In this document: one piece after another, positions 43,418-51,437 of the stretch
Layout of the letters: every line of letters begins with the position of its first letter
Numbering within the stretch: position 1 is the first letter of the stretch
Program-made: the position numbers and the translations under genes
Notes under the pieces: model-generated
What the model was told of the DNA's origin: nothing
Databases searched by the model: none
What the model saw: only the letters and a program-made list of their open reading frames with translations
Assembly (NCBI RefSeq): GCF_001544475.1
Contig: NZ_FCNW02000002.1
Span: 124,001-188,000, forward strand
Reading direction: 5' to 3'
DNA length: 64,000 nt
Origin: Caballeronia humi
GTDB lineage: Bacteria; Pseudomonadota; Gammaproteobacteria; Burkholderiales; Burkholderiaceae

Positions 43418-45628
43418 TCAGAAGAAGCGGTAGTTCAGCGTCGCGAGGAAAGTCCGGCCGAGGCCAGGCACCGCGCGACCGCCATCGGACGGAATCAGCG
43501 CATCGTAATACTTCTTGTCCGTCATGTTCAGGACGTTGAACTGGATGTCGTACTTCTTCTGATGATACGCGGCCATCGCGTCCCAGCGCGTGTACCCGCC
43601 GACCGACACGTAGTTCGTGTTCGCCGCATAGCGCGATGACGTGTACACCGGCCCGCCGCCGATCTCCCACTGCGGCGTGAACGCGTAGGTCGTCCACAGC
43701 GTGAGCATGTTGCGCGGGGTGTTCGCGAGCGTATGGCCTGTGGTGCCGTCGGCGGCCTTCAGCACGACGCCGTTCATGTACGTGTAGCCGCCGAACACCT
43801 GCCACTTGTTCGTGATGTGACCCGCCACACCGAGCTGATAGCCGCGCACGCGCACGTCGCCGTCGAGCGTGTATTCGCCGGTCGAGGTCTGCGTACGGGC
43901 GTTGTCCTTCTCGATGTTGAAGAGCGACTGCGTGATCGACAATCCGCCGCCGAGCAAATCCCACTTCGCACCGACTTCATACGAGCGGTTCGTCTCCGGC
44001 GAGATGTTCTGCGTGGTGTTCGTAAGCGTCAGCGCTTCGAGCGACGGGTTGAACGACGTGCCGTACGACACGTAGTACGACTGTGTCTCGGTCGGCTGGA
44101 AGATGATGCCGCCGCGCACGCTCGTGTAGAAGTTGGTCTGCGTGGCGTAGGAGGGCGCGTTGATGGAATTGTGGATCGACGCCTCGAAGCGGTCCCAGCG
44201 CACGCCGCCGACGATTTTCCAGTAATCGCCGAGCGAGATCGTATCGTTCGCATAGATGCCGATGCCGTTCGCGCTCGATTCGGCGAGATTGGTCGCGAGT
44301 TCGCGCACGTTCGACGGCCGGTTGTTGTACGGCGGATTGAGCAAGGGCACGATCGCGATCGTATTCGACGGCAGGCCGGGCGCGGTCGCCGTAAAGGTCT
44401 GGTTGCTGTACGTCTCGTGACTCAGGTCGACGCCCGCGACCACTTCGTGCTTGACGAAACCGGTGGCGAACTTCGCCTGCACGTCGGTCGTGTTGTAGAC
44501 CGAGTGATCGTTGATGTTGCGGTCCTTGCCTTGCAGGCGCACGTAGAGGCTTTGCAGCGGCAGCGTCGTGTAGTTGCCGTTGGTGAGCGCCGTCGACGTG
44601 CCGAGCGGACCTGTCAGCACGGCTGCCGGGTTGGTCGCGCGCGCCTCGGTGCTGTAGTGGCTGAACTGCGTTTCGTTGCGCAGCGTGACGTTCTCGTTCA
44701 CGCGATGCACGATGCGCGCGGAGAGCGTCTGCACGTCCTGGATCGTGCGGTCGTCGGTGAAGCCGTAGAAGGTCTTGCGATCGACCGGCGCCGGATGGCC
44801 GTTGAGCGGCGGCACGCCGTAGTCGGGCTGGTCGCGGTTGTGCTGGATCAGCGCGGAGAGTGTGATTTCCGTGGGCGTCCCGATGCCGAACTTCACCTGC
44901 GGCGCGATGCCGAAGTCCTTGCTTTTCATCACGTCGCGCGTCGAGCCGAGGTCCTGGCCGAACGCGTTGATGCGAAACGCGGCGGTGTCGGTGATCGGCT
45001 GGTCGAGGTCGACCGTCGTGCGGTAGCGGTCGTGCGTGCCCGCCATCACCGAGACGTCGGCGCGCTTCTTGAGCGTCGGCTGCTTGCTGACCTGGTTGAT
45101 GACGCCGCCCGTCGAGCCGCGCCCGAAGTACAGCGACGACGGGCCGTACAGCACGTCGATCGAATCGAGGTTGAAGGTGTCGCGATAGTACTGGCCGCGG
45201 TCGCGGAAACCGTCGAGGTAGATGTCGGTGCGGGCCGTGAAGCCGCGCAGGTTGATGTTGTTGCCGATCTGGCCGCCTTCAGCCGCGCCGATCGTAATGC
45301 CGGGGACGTTGCGCAATGCGTCGGAGAAAGACGTCGCCGCTTGCGACTGCATGACTGATTTGGGCACCACGACAACCGCCTGCGGGATGTCGCGCAACGC
45401 GGTCGGCACCTTTGCGCCGACGCTCGATGTTTCCGGCTGGAAGTCGCTGCTCGTATCGGCTTGACCCGTCACGCGCACGGCGGGCAGCGTCGTGCCTTCG
45501 GCGGGAGAAATGTCGGCGGGAGTGGCTTGCGAAGTGGCTTGCGGTGCGGTCTGCGCGTAGAGCGGCGCGGCGATGGGTGCAGCGATGATCGTCATCAATG
45601 CCGCGGCAAGCGGCGTCTTCCTCAACAT
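43418..45628 (-). CDS. TonB-dependent catecholate-type siderophore receptor
   Basis: 736 residues. A signal peptide (1-25, LYAQ) is followed by a plug domain (about 70-180: [57 protein letters not shown]) and a 22-strand barrel ending in [10 protein letters not shown] with the C-terminal Phe. The plug sequence [14 protein letters not shown] is the catecholate/Fiu-PiuA signature. The role is outer-membrane uptake of an iron-siderophore, driven by TonB. A Fur-box-like site lies upstream and piuC downstream. The exact siderophore is unknown. Confidence 0.92.
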   Translation of the reverse strand: MLRKTPLAAALMTIIAAPIAAPLYAQTAPQATSQATPADISPAEGTTLPAVRVTGQADTSSDFQPETSSVGAKVPTALRDIPQAVVVVPKSVMQSQAATSFSDALRNVPGITIGAAEGGQIGNNINLRGFTARTDIYLDGFRDRGQYYRDTFNLDSIDVLYGPSSLYFGRGSTGGVINQVSKQPTLKKRADVSVMAGTHDRYRTTVDLDQPITDTAAFRINAFGQDLGSTRDVMKSKDFGIAPQVKFGIGTPTEITLSALIQHNRDQPDYGVPPLNGHPAPVDRKTFYGFTDDRTIQDVQTLSARIVHRVNENVTLRNETQFSHYSTEARATNPAAVLTGPLGTSTALTNGNYTTLPLQSLYVRLQGKDRNINDHSVYNTTDVQAKFATGFVKHEVVAGVDLSHETYSNQTFTATAPGLPSNTIAIVPLLNPPYNNRPSNVRELATNLAESSANGIGIYANDTISLGDYWKIVGGVRWDRFEASIHNSINAPSYATQTNFYTSVRGGIIFQPTETQSYYVSYGTSFNPSLEALTLTNTTQNISPETNRSYEVGAKWDLLGGGLSITQSLFNIEKDNARTQTSTGEYTLDGDVRVRGYQLGVAGHITNKWQVFGGYTYMNGVVLKAADGTTGHTLANTPRNMLTLWTTYAFTPQWEIGGGPVYTSSRYAANTNYVSVGGYTRWDAMAAYHQKKYDIQFNVLNMTDKKYYDALIPSDGGRAVPGLGRTFLATLNYRFF

Positions 45629-45715
45629 GTGAATCCCCGATCCTGTGATTTTTGCAGGCGAGAGAAGTCGTCGCTAGATGCAATGAAAATTCCAGACAAC
45701 AACGTTTCTCGATAG

Positions 45716-45740
45716 TTAATGCGAATCACTATCATTACAC
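45716..45740 (-). promoter_or_regulatory. Fur-box-like site upstream of the siderophore receptor
   Basis: Read on the minus strand the site is GTGTAATGATAGTGATTCG followed by CATTAA, with the NAT repeats of a Fur box (AATGAT, AGTGATT, CATT), ~90 bp upstream of the receptor ATG. The match is partial, but iron repression fits the receptor/piuC pair. Confidence 0.6.
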
Positions 45741-45844
45741 GGGTGGAAATTATTTGCAAGAATGTGTAATAAAGCAGGAGATTTGGTGAGATTTTGCGAG
45801 AAGCGTGAATTATTACACCATGCTTTCAGGTGTGGTACGCTCAC

Positions 45845-45967
45845 GTCTGTCTTTGGGGAGTAGCCGGCTTCCGTTTAACGGAAGCGCTCATGTCAACACA
45901 CTCGGTCACCTCGACCGTGGCATGAGCAGCCATCAGCGCTTTAAGGTTGGCAAGACCATCGACATGT
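45845..45967 (+). ncRNA. yybP-ykoY manganese riboswitch
   Basis: The leader upstream of mntP carries the conserved parts of the class: TTTGGGGAGTAGCC (45852-45865) and, at the 3' side, GGCAAGACCATCG (45949-45961). Between them are a hairpin GCTTCCG/CGGAAGC (45867-45885) and a longer arm GCTCATG/CATGAGC (45886-45928) enclosing TCAACACACTCGGTC and GACCG. Manganese-sensing riboswitches of this class sit in front of mntP in many proteobacteria, so high Mn should turn mntP on. Confidence 0.88.
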
Positions 45968-45978
45968 CAGCGCGACCC

Positions 45979-46015
45979 GGCCGGGCGTGCGGCATGTCGT
46001 TCGTCATGCCCGGCC
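45979..46015 (+). promoter_or_regulatory. Start-proximal hairpin of the mntP leader (expression platform candidate)
   Basis: GGCCGGGC (45979-45986) pairs with GCCCGGCC (46008-46015), with an extra GCATG/CATGC helix within. It ends 13 nt before the mntP ATG and no separate Shine-Dalgarno is seen, so it probably sequesters the initiation region when manganese is low. Confidence 0.5.
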
Positions 46016-46028
46016 AGAACGCTACTTC

Positions 46029-46598
46029 ATGAATATCGCTTCCACGCTTTTGCTCGCCGTCGCCATGTCGACGGATGCCTTCGCCGCCGCCGTTGGAAAG
46101 GGCGCGGCCCTCCATCGTCCGCATCTGCGCGAGGCGCTCAGAACCGGGCTCATTTTCGGGATCATCGAGGCGTCGACGCCGCTCGTCGGCTGGGCGCTCG
46201 GCCGTGCGGCCGCGCCTTACGTCGAATCGTGGGATCACTGGATCGCGTTCGGCCTGCTCACGCTGCTCGGCTTGCGGATGATCCGCTCGGGCTTTGGCAC
46301 GCCCGAGCCGGAGACGCAAAAGCCGGAACGCCATTCGCTGTGGCTGCTCGCGCTGACCGGTTTCGCCACGAGTCTCGATGCGATGGCGGTCGGCGCGGGG
46401 CTCGCCTTCATCGACGTGAACATTCTTTCGACCGCCGCGACCATCGGCCTCGCGACGATGGTGATGGTGACGCTGGGCGTGATGGTCGGGCGGTTTTTGG
46501 GCGCGGTGGCGGGACAGCGCGCGGAGATCGGCGGCGGGGTGATTCTGATCGTGATCGGCTCGGTGATACTGGCCGAGCATCTGGGGTTCATGCGATAG
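46029..46598 (+). CDS. mntP: Manganese efflux pump MntP
   Basis: 189 residues, six-helix inner-membrane Mn2+ exporter (Mn export protects against excess manganese). [20 protein letters not shown] (the conserved STDAFAA with metal-binding Asp) and the second copy [15 protein letters not shown] (SLDAxAVG) show the inverted repeat fold. The start ATG 46029 lies after the riboswitch and hairpin; no strong SD is apparent, in keeping with leader control. It is convergent with the yjfF-like gene with a 4-nt gap. Confidence 0.95.
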   Translation: MNIASTLLLAVAMSTDAFAAAVGKGAALHRPHLREALRTGLIFGIIEASTPLVGWALGRAAAPYVESWDHWIAFGLLTLLGLRMIRSGFGTPEPETQKPERHSLWLLALTGFATSLDAMAVGAGLAFIDVNILSTAATIGLATMVMVTLGVMVGRFLGAVAGQRAEIGGGVILIVIGSVILAEHLGFMR

Positions 46599-46602
46599 AA
46601 GC

Positions 46603-47688
46603 TCAACTACGCGGCGTCATCGCGACCGAATCGGCGCGCGGTTCATCATCGCGTGGGGCCGCCCGCCGCCCGTTCGCTTTCACGCGCTCCTTCATCCCCG
46701 TGCCGCCCGACTTGCGCCTCGCCGCGTGCCGTTCGATCACGCGCTGCAGCAGGCAAAACGCACATAAAAGCGCCCCGATCACGATGCGTGTCCACCACGA
46801 GCTGAGCGTGCCGTCGAAGGTGATGAGTGTCTGGATCGTCCCGAGGATGCCGACGCCGAACACCGATCCGATCACGTACCCCACACCGCCCGTCAGCAAC
46901 GTCCCGCCGATCACGGTCGCGGCGATCGCATCGAGTTCCATGCCTTGTCCCTGCAAGCCGTAGCCCGAGAGCACGTACAACGTGAACACGAGCCCGCCCA
47001 ACGCCGAGCAAAACCCCGAAAGCGCATACACGCCGACCTTCGTCCGCGCGACCGGCAAACCCATCAGCAACGCGGAACGCTCATTGCCGCCGATCGCGTA
47101 GACGTTGCGCCCAAAGCGCGTGAAATGCGCGACGAAGATCGCCACGGCGAGCGTCGCCAGAGCGATCAGCGACCCCGCCGTCAGCGAGCCGCTGCCCACT
47201 TGAAGGTGATACCCCGAAATCGCGTGAAAAGCGGGATCGTTGATGGTGATCGATTGCGTCGTGATGAGGAAGCACGCGCCGCGCGCGAGGAACATGCCCG
47301 CGAGCGTCACGATGAACGGCTGCAGCCGGAAGAAGTGGATCAGCGCGCCCATTGCGGCGCCGTAGAGCGTGCCCGCCGCGAGCACGAGCGGCACGATCAC
47401 CCACACCGGCCAGTGAAGGCGCTCGGCGAAAACTGCGGCAAGGATCGTCGTCAGCGCGACGACCGAGCCGACCGACAAATCGATCCCGCCCGACACGATC
47501 ACGAACGTCATCCCGATCGCGACGATCAGCAGGAACGCGTTATCGACGAGCAGTCCGAGCAGCACCTGCAGCGAGAAAAAGCCGGTGTACATCACCGAGC
47601 CGAAGCCGAACAGCACGGCGAACAGCACGACGGTGACGACGATCGGCAGCGTGCGCGGATCGATCAGGCGTTCGAGCAGGTTTCTCAT
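46603..47688 (-). CDS. yjfF: Sugar ABC transporter permease, YjfF type
   Basis: 361 residues of the BPD_transp_2 (RbsC-like) permease family. It has about 8-10 helices, with GMTFVIVSGGIDLSVGSVVA and the loop NERSALLMGLPVARTKVGVY typical of galactofuranose-type transporters. The C-terminal ~40 residues after RHAARR are charged and longer than in E. coli YjfF. The ATG at 47688 overlaps the ytfT stop (ATGA). Last gene of the four-gene ytfQRT-yjfF unit. Confidence 0.88.
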   Translation of the reverse strand: MRNLLERLIDPRTLPIVVTVVLFAVLFGFGSVMYTGFFSLQVLLGLLVDNAFLLIVAIGMTFVIVSGGIDLSVGSVVALTTILAAVFAERLHWPVWVIVPLVLAAGTLYGAAMGALIHFFRLQPFIVTLAGMFLARGACFLITTQSITINDPAFHAISGYHLQVGSGSLTAGSLIALATLAVAIFVAHFTRFGRNVYAIGGNERSALLMGLPVARTKVGVYALSGFCSALGGLVFTLYVLSGYGLQGQGMELDAIAATVIGGTLLTGGVGYVIGSVFGVGILGTIQTLITFDGTLSSWWTRIVIGALLCAFCLLQRVIERHAARRKSGGTGMKERVKANGRRAAPRDDEPRADSVAMTPRS

Positions 47689-48722
47689 CGGGCGGCCTCG
47701 GCGGCGGGCTTCTTGTTGGCGAACGGCAACGCGCGCTTCAACTGCCGCACGAGCACCGTGCGCGCGGTCGCGGACTGGATCACGCTGACCACCAGCACCA
47801 CGGCTGCCTTCACGACGAGCGTCGCCTCGGGCGGCACGCCGATGGAATACGTCGTGTAGGTGAGCGTCTGGATGATGAGCGCGCCGAGCACCGTGCCCGC
47901 AAGGCTGAAGCGCCCGCCGAGCAGCGACGTGCCGCCGAGCGTCACGGCGAGGATCGCGTCGAGTTCGAGCAGGAGGCCCGCGTTGTTGCCATCGGCGCTG
48001 CGCACGTTCGAGCTGATCAGGATGCCCGCGAGCGCCGCCGTCAGTCCGGAAAACGTATAGACGCCGAACACGATCGCGCTCGAACGCAGGCCGACCAGAC
48101 GCGTCGCCACCGGATTCACGCCGATCGCGCGGATGAACAGCCCGAGCGCCGTGCGGTTCATCAGGAGCGCCGTGACCGCGAGCGCGCCCACGGCGACCCA
48201 CACCGAGCACGGCACGCGCGCCAGATAGCCACCGCCGACGACGAGATAACCCGGTGCGCCGATCGGAATGATCTGACCGCCGGTGAGTAATTGTGCGACG
48301 CCGCGTCCGGCGACCATCAGGATCAGCGTCGCGATGATCGGCTGCATGCCGACGAACGCGACCAGCAAGCCGTTCCACATGCCCGCCAGCACGCCGACCG
48401 CAAGCGCCGCGACCAGCGCCAGGCCGACGCGCGAAGGATCGTCGGCGAGAATCGTCGCGGCGGCCGCGCCCGCGATCGCGACGACGGCGCCGACCGAAAT
48501 ATCGATGCCGCGGGTCGCGATCACGAGCGTCATGCCAAGCGACACAAGCACGAGCGGCGCGGCGCGATTCAAAATGTCGATCGGCGCACCGAACAGGTGG
48601 CCGTCGAGCAGCGTGACGGAAAGAAACGCGGGGTTGTGCGCGAGATCGAGCCCGCACAGCGCGACGAGCGTGAGCAACGGCCACAGAAGCTGATGCTGCA
48701 AACCGGTTTTGATCCAGTTCAT
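47685..48722 (-). CDS. ytfT: Sugar ABC transporter permease, YtfT type
   Basis: 345 residues, RbsC-like permease. GMTLVIATRGIDISVGAVVA and VNPVATRLVGLRSSAIVFGV are typical, with 8-10 membrane helices. Residues after ~325 are a basic tail (KRALPFANKKPAAEAAR). It pairs with YjfF to form the channel. Start ATG 48722 overlaps the ytfR stop (ATGA at 48719-48722). Confidence 0.88.
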   Translation of the reverse strand: MNWIKTGLQHQLLWPLLTLVALCGLDLAHNPAFLSVTLLDGHLFGAPIDILNRAAPLVLVSLGMTLVIATRGIDISVGAVVAIAGAAAATILADDPSRVGLALVAALAVGVLAGMWNGLLVAFVGMQPIIATLILMVAGRGVAQLLTGGQIIPIGAPGYLVVGGGYLARVPCSVWVAVGALAVTALLMNRTALGLFIRAIGVNPVATRLVGLRSSAIVFGVYTFSGLTAALAGILISSNVRSADGNNAGLLLELDAILAVTLGGTSLLGGRFSLAGTVLGALIIQTLTYTTYSIGVPPEATLVVKAAVVLVVSVIQSATARTVLVRQLKRALPFANKKPAAEAAR

Positions 48723-50233
48723 TCGCTACCTCCCGCGATCAGCCGGTACACCTGATCCTCCGATGCCGCGTTGCCCGCCACTTCCGCGACCTTGCGCCGG
48801 TCGCGCAGGACGGCGATCCGGTGGCTCACGCGTACGACTTCGCTCACCTCCGACGAGATGAACAGAATCCCGAGCCCTTTGGCGCAGAGCGCCAGCACGC
48901 GGTCCATGATCTCGAATTTCGCGGCGACGTCGATGCCGCGCGTCGGTTCGTCGAGGATCAGCATTTTCGGCTCGGTCGCGAGCCAGCGCGCGAGCAGCAC
49001 TTTCTGCTGGTTGCCGCCCGACAAAAGCCCGATCGGTTGCTCGGCGTCGCGCGCCTTGATGCCGAGGCGTTCGATGTAATCGTCGGCGATCTGGCGCTGT
49101 TTCGCCCGGCCGATGAAGCGCCACACGCCACGCCGCGCCTGCAACGCGAGCACAATGTTCTCGCGTATCGACAGATCCGCGACGATGCCTTCTTTCTTGC
49201 GGTCTTCCGGGCAATAACCGACGCCGTGGCGCACCGCATCGCGCGGCGAATGCAGCTTCGCGGGCTTGCCGCCGATCGTCATCGTGCCCGCGTCGGCGCG
49301 CTCCGCACCGAAGAGCAGCCGCGCCGTCTCCGTGCGCCCCGAGCCGAGCAGGCCCGCGAGGCCGAGGATCTGGCCGGGCTGCACGTCGATATCGACGGGA
49401 TTCATCACGCCGCGTCGCCCGACGCCGCGCATCTCCACGAACGGCGGCACCGCGCTTTTCTGCGCGGGCGGCTCGGACGCGGCGCGCTTCAGACGTTCCG
49501 TCATCCGCTCATGGCCGACCATTTTCGAGACGAGTAGTTCGACCGGCAAATCCTTCGCCAGATATTCGCCTTCGCGTTCGCCGTTGCGCATCACGGTGAT
49601 GCGATCGGAGATGGCGTAGGTCTGCTCCAGAAAATGCGTGACGAACAGGATTCCGATGCCTGATTGCTTCAACTTGCGCAACACGTCAAAGAGACGCGTG
49701 ACCTCGCCGTCGTCAAGGCTCGAAGTGGGTTCGTCGAGAATCAGAACGCGCGCATCGACCGACAGCGCCCGCGCGATCGCCACCATCTGCTGCACGGCGA
49801 TCGGATAGGTATCGAGCGATTTCGTCACGTCGAGCGACACGTTGAGGCGCGCGAGCGCATCCGCCGCGCGCTCGTGAATCAGGTTCCAGTCGATTGCGCC
49901 GCGCCGCTTCGGTTGCCGCCCCGCGAACACATTCTCCGCCACCGACAAATTCGGACACAAATTCACTTCCTGATACAACGTGCGGATGCCGGCGGCTTCC
50001 GCCTCGAGCGGCGTCGAGAAGGCGACGCGCTCGCCGCCGAGCAGGATTTCGCCGGCGTCGGGCGCGTGGACGCCGGTCAGCACGTTGATGAGCGTCGATT
50101 TGCCGGCGCCGTTTTGCCCCATCAGCGTGTGGATTTCGCCGGGGTAAAGCCGGAAATCGACCTGCCGAAGCGCCTTGACGCCCGGAAAAGTCTTATCCAG
50201 GCCGATGGTTTCGAGAATCGGGGCAGCGGTCAT
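48719..50233 (-). CDS. ytfR: Sugar ABC transporter ATP-binding protein, YtfR type
   Basis: 504 residues with two nucleotide-binding domains in tandem, as in RbsA/YtfR. NBD1 has Walker A GQNGAGKSTLINVLTG, a degenerate signature, and Walker B VLILDEPTSSLDD. NBD2 starts at about 260 with GLAGLLGSGRTETARLLFG, then GYCPEDRKKEG, LSGGNQQKVLLARW and LILDEPTRGIDV. The NBD2 Walker A lacks the usual Lys (SGRTE), which is normal for this family. ATG 50233 has GGAGG 3 nt upstream. ytfQ lies 39 nt upstream. Confidence 0.92.
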   Translation of the reverse strand: MTAAPILETIGLDKTFPGVKALRQVDFRLYPGEIHTLMGQNGAGKSTLINVLTGVHAPDAGEILLGGERVAFSTPLEAEAAGIRTLYQEVNLCPNLSVAENVFAGRQPKRRGAIDWNLIHERAADALARLNVSLDVTKSLDTYPIAVQQMVAIARALSVDARVLILDEPTSSLDDGEVTRLFDVLRKLKQSGIGILFVTHFLEQTYAISDRITVMRNGEREGEYLAKDLPVELLVSKMVGHERMTERLKRAASEPPAQKSAVPPFVEMRGVGRRGVMNPVDIDVQPGQILGLAGLLGSGRTETARLLFGAERADAGTMTIGGKPAKLHSPRDAVRHGVGYCPEDRKKEGIVADLSIRENIVLALQARRGVWRFIGRAKQRQIADDYIERLGIKARDAEQPIGLLSGGNQQKVLLARWLATEPKMLILDEPTRGIDVAAKFEIMDRVLALCAKGLGILFISSEVSEVVRVSHRIAVLRDRRKVAEVAGNAASEDQVYRLIAGGSE

Positions 50234-50272
50234 GTTCCTCCAGCAAGTCGAGTGCGGGCAAAGGCGCTTCGC

Positions 50273-51241
50273 TCAGTACTTGCGGGTCGGCATGACTTCG
50301 GCGGCGACGCTCATCGGGAACACGGTTTCCTCGGTCACGATGCGCTTCGGCAACTGCTTGCCCGCGACCACGTCCTTGACCGCCGTCATCAGTTGCGGGC
50401 CGAGCAGCGGGCTGCATTCCACGTCGACGTTGATCTTGCCCGCGACCATCGCCTGGAAGCCGCCCTTGGTGGCATCGAACGAGACGACGCTCACGTCCTT
50501 GCCCGGCTTCCAGCCCGCTTCCTCCATCGCCTGGATCGCGCCGAGCGCCATGTCGTCGTTGTGCGCGTAGACCACGTTGATCTTCTTGCCGTAGGTCTTC
50601 ACGAACGCTTCCATCACCTGCTTGCCGCCCGCGAGCGTGAAATCGCCGCTTTGCGACGCGATCACCTTGAACTTGGGATCGTTCTTGATGACTTCGAGCA
50701 GGCCCGCGCGCCGGTCGTTCGCGGGCGCCGAGCCGACCGTGCCCTGCAATTCCGCAATGTTGATCGGGCCGGGTTCGTTCTTGTAGCGTTCTTCGAGCCA
50801 TTTGCCCGCGCGGCGGCCTTCTTCGAGGAAATCGGAGCCGATCATCGTCACGTAGAGCGACTTGTCCTTCACGTCGATGTTGCGGTCGGTCAGGATCACC
50901 GGGATCTTTGCGTTCTTCGCTTCGAGCAGCACCGGTTCCCAGCCCGATTCGACGACCGGCGAGAACGCGATCACATCGACTTTCTGCGCGATATACGAGC
51001 GGATCGCCTTGATCTGGTTTTCCTGCTTCTGCTGGGCGTCGGAGAATTTCAGGTTGATGCCGGCCTCGGTGGCGGCGCTTTTGACGGACACGGTGTTGGC
51101 CGTGCGCCAGGCGCTTTCCGCGCCGACCTGCGCAAAGCCGAGCGTGATTTTCTTGTCCTCGGCGTGGGCGAGCGGGCCGAATGTCAGGGCGAACGCGGAA
51201 CCGACCAGCGCGGCGAGCGCGTCGCGTCGTGAAAGTGTCAT
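50273..51241 (-). CDS. ytfQ: Galactofuranose-type sugar-binding protein YtfQ
   Basis: 322 residues. A signal peptide (residues 1-27, LAHA/E) directs it to the periplasm. The mature chain closely follows YtfQ: ITLGFAQVGAESAWRTANT, IPVILTDRNIDVKDKSLY, NDDMALGAIQAMEEAG and CSPLLGPQLMTAV. E. coli YtfQ binds galactofuranose; the arrangement ytfQ-ytfR-ytfT-yjfF is conserved here, so a furanose sugar is likely. Other pentoses or hexoses cannot be excluded. First gene of the operon; the gap to bcsC upstream is 196 bp. Confidence 0.9.
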   Translation of the reverse strand: MTLSRRDALAALVGSAFALTFGPLAHAEDKKITLGFAQVGAESAWRTANTVSVKSAATEAGINLKFSDAQQKQENQIKAIRSYIAQKVDVIAFSPVVESGWEPVLLEAKNAKIPVILTDRNIDVKDKSLYVTMIGSDFLEEGRRAGKWLEERYKNEPGPINIAELQGTVGSAPANDRRAGLLEVIKNDPKFKVIASQSGDFTLAGGKQVMEAFVKTYGKKINVVYAHNDDMALGAIQAMEEAGWKPGKDVSVVSFDATKGGFQAMVAGKINVDVECSPLLGPQLMTAVKDVVAGKQLPKRIVTEETVFPMSVAAEVMPTRKY

Positions 51242-51402
51242 GGCTGTCTCCGTTGTGTTGTCGGTACCGCCGCGATTAAGGGGTCGCGGTCGTCAAGGCT
51301 CGTACCAATCCGGAGATTAGCTCCGCCACGCATGACGGTCCAATCCTTTAAATCGCTGTGCCGATACCGTTTTTGATATGGCGGCGGCGCCTCCAAATGA
51401 GC

Positions 51403-51424
51403 ACAGCCGGGCGGACCCGGCTGT
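51403..51424. terminator. Terminator between bcsC and ytfQ
   Basis: ACAGCCGGG (51403-51411) and CCCGGCTGT (51416-51424), 9 bp with a 4-nt loop, 14 nt past the bcsC stop. The T-run (TTTT) follows on the plus strand; on the minus strand only TGCTCATTT follows. It probably ends the cellulose transcript and insulates the ytf operon. Confidence 0.65.
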
Positions 51425-51437
51425 TTTGTAGATCGCG

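Larger units (their letters stand above)
45629..46028. other. 400-bp divergent region between receptor and mntP genes
   Basis: An AT-richer stretch holding a Fur-box-like site at its left side, a yybP-ykoY riboswitch and a start-proximal hairpin at its right side. Three ATTACAC words lie at 45734-45740, 45764-45770 (inverted) and 45812-45818. Promoters of both flanking genes must be here. Confidence 0.7.

Noticed and set aside
46603..48684. A single 693-residue fused permease
   Set aside because: The upstream part is an out-of-frame shadow of ytfT; the true yjfF starts at 47688 with a normal ATGA overlap, so there is no fusion.
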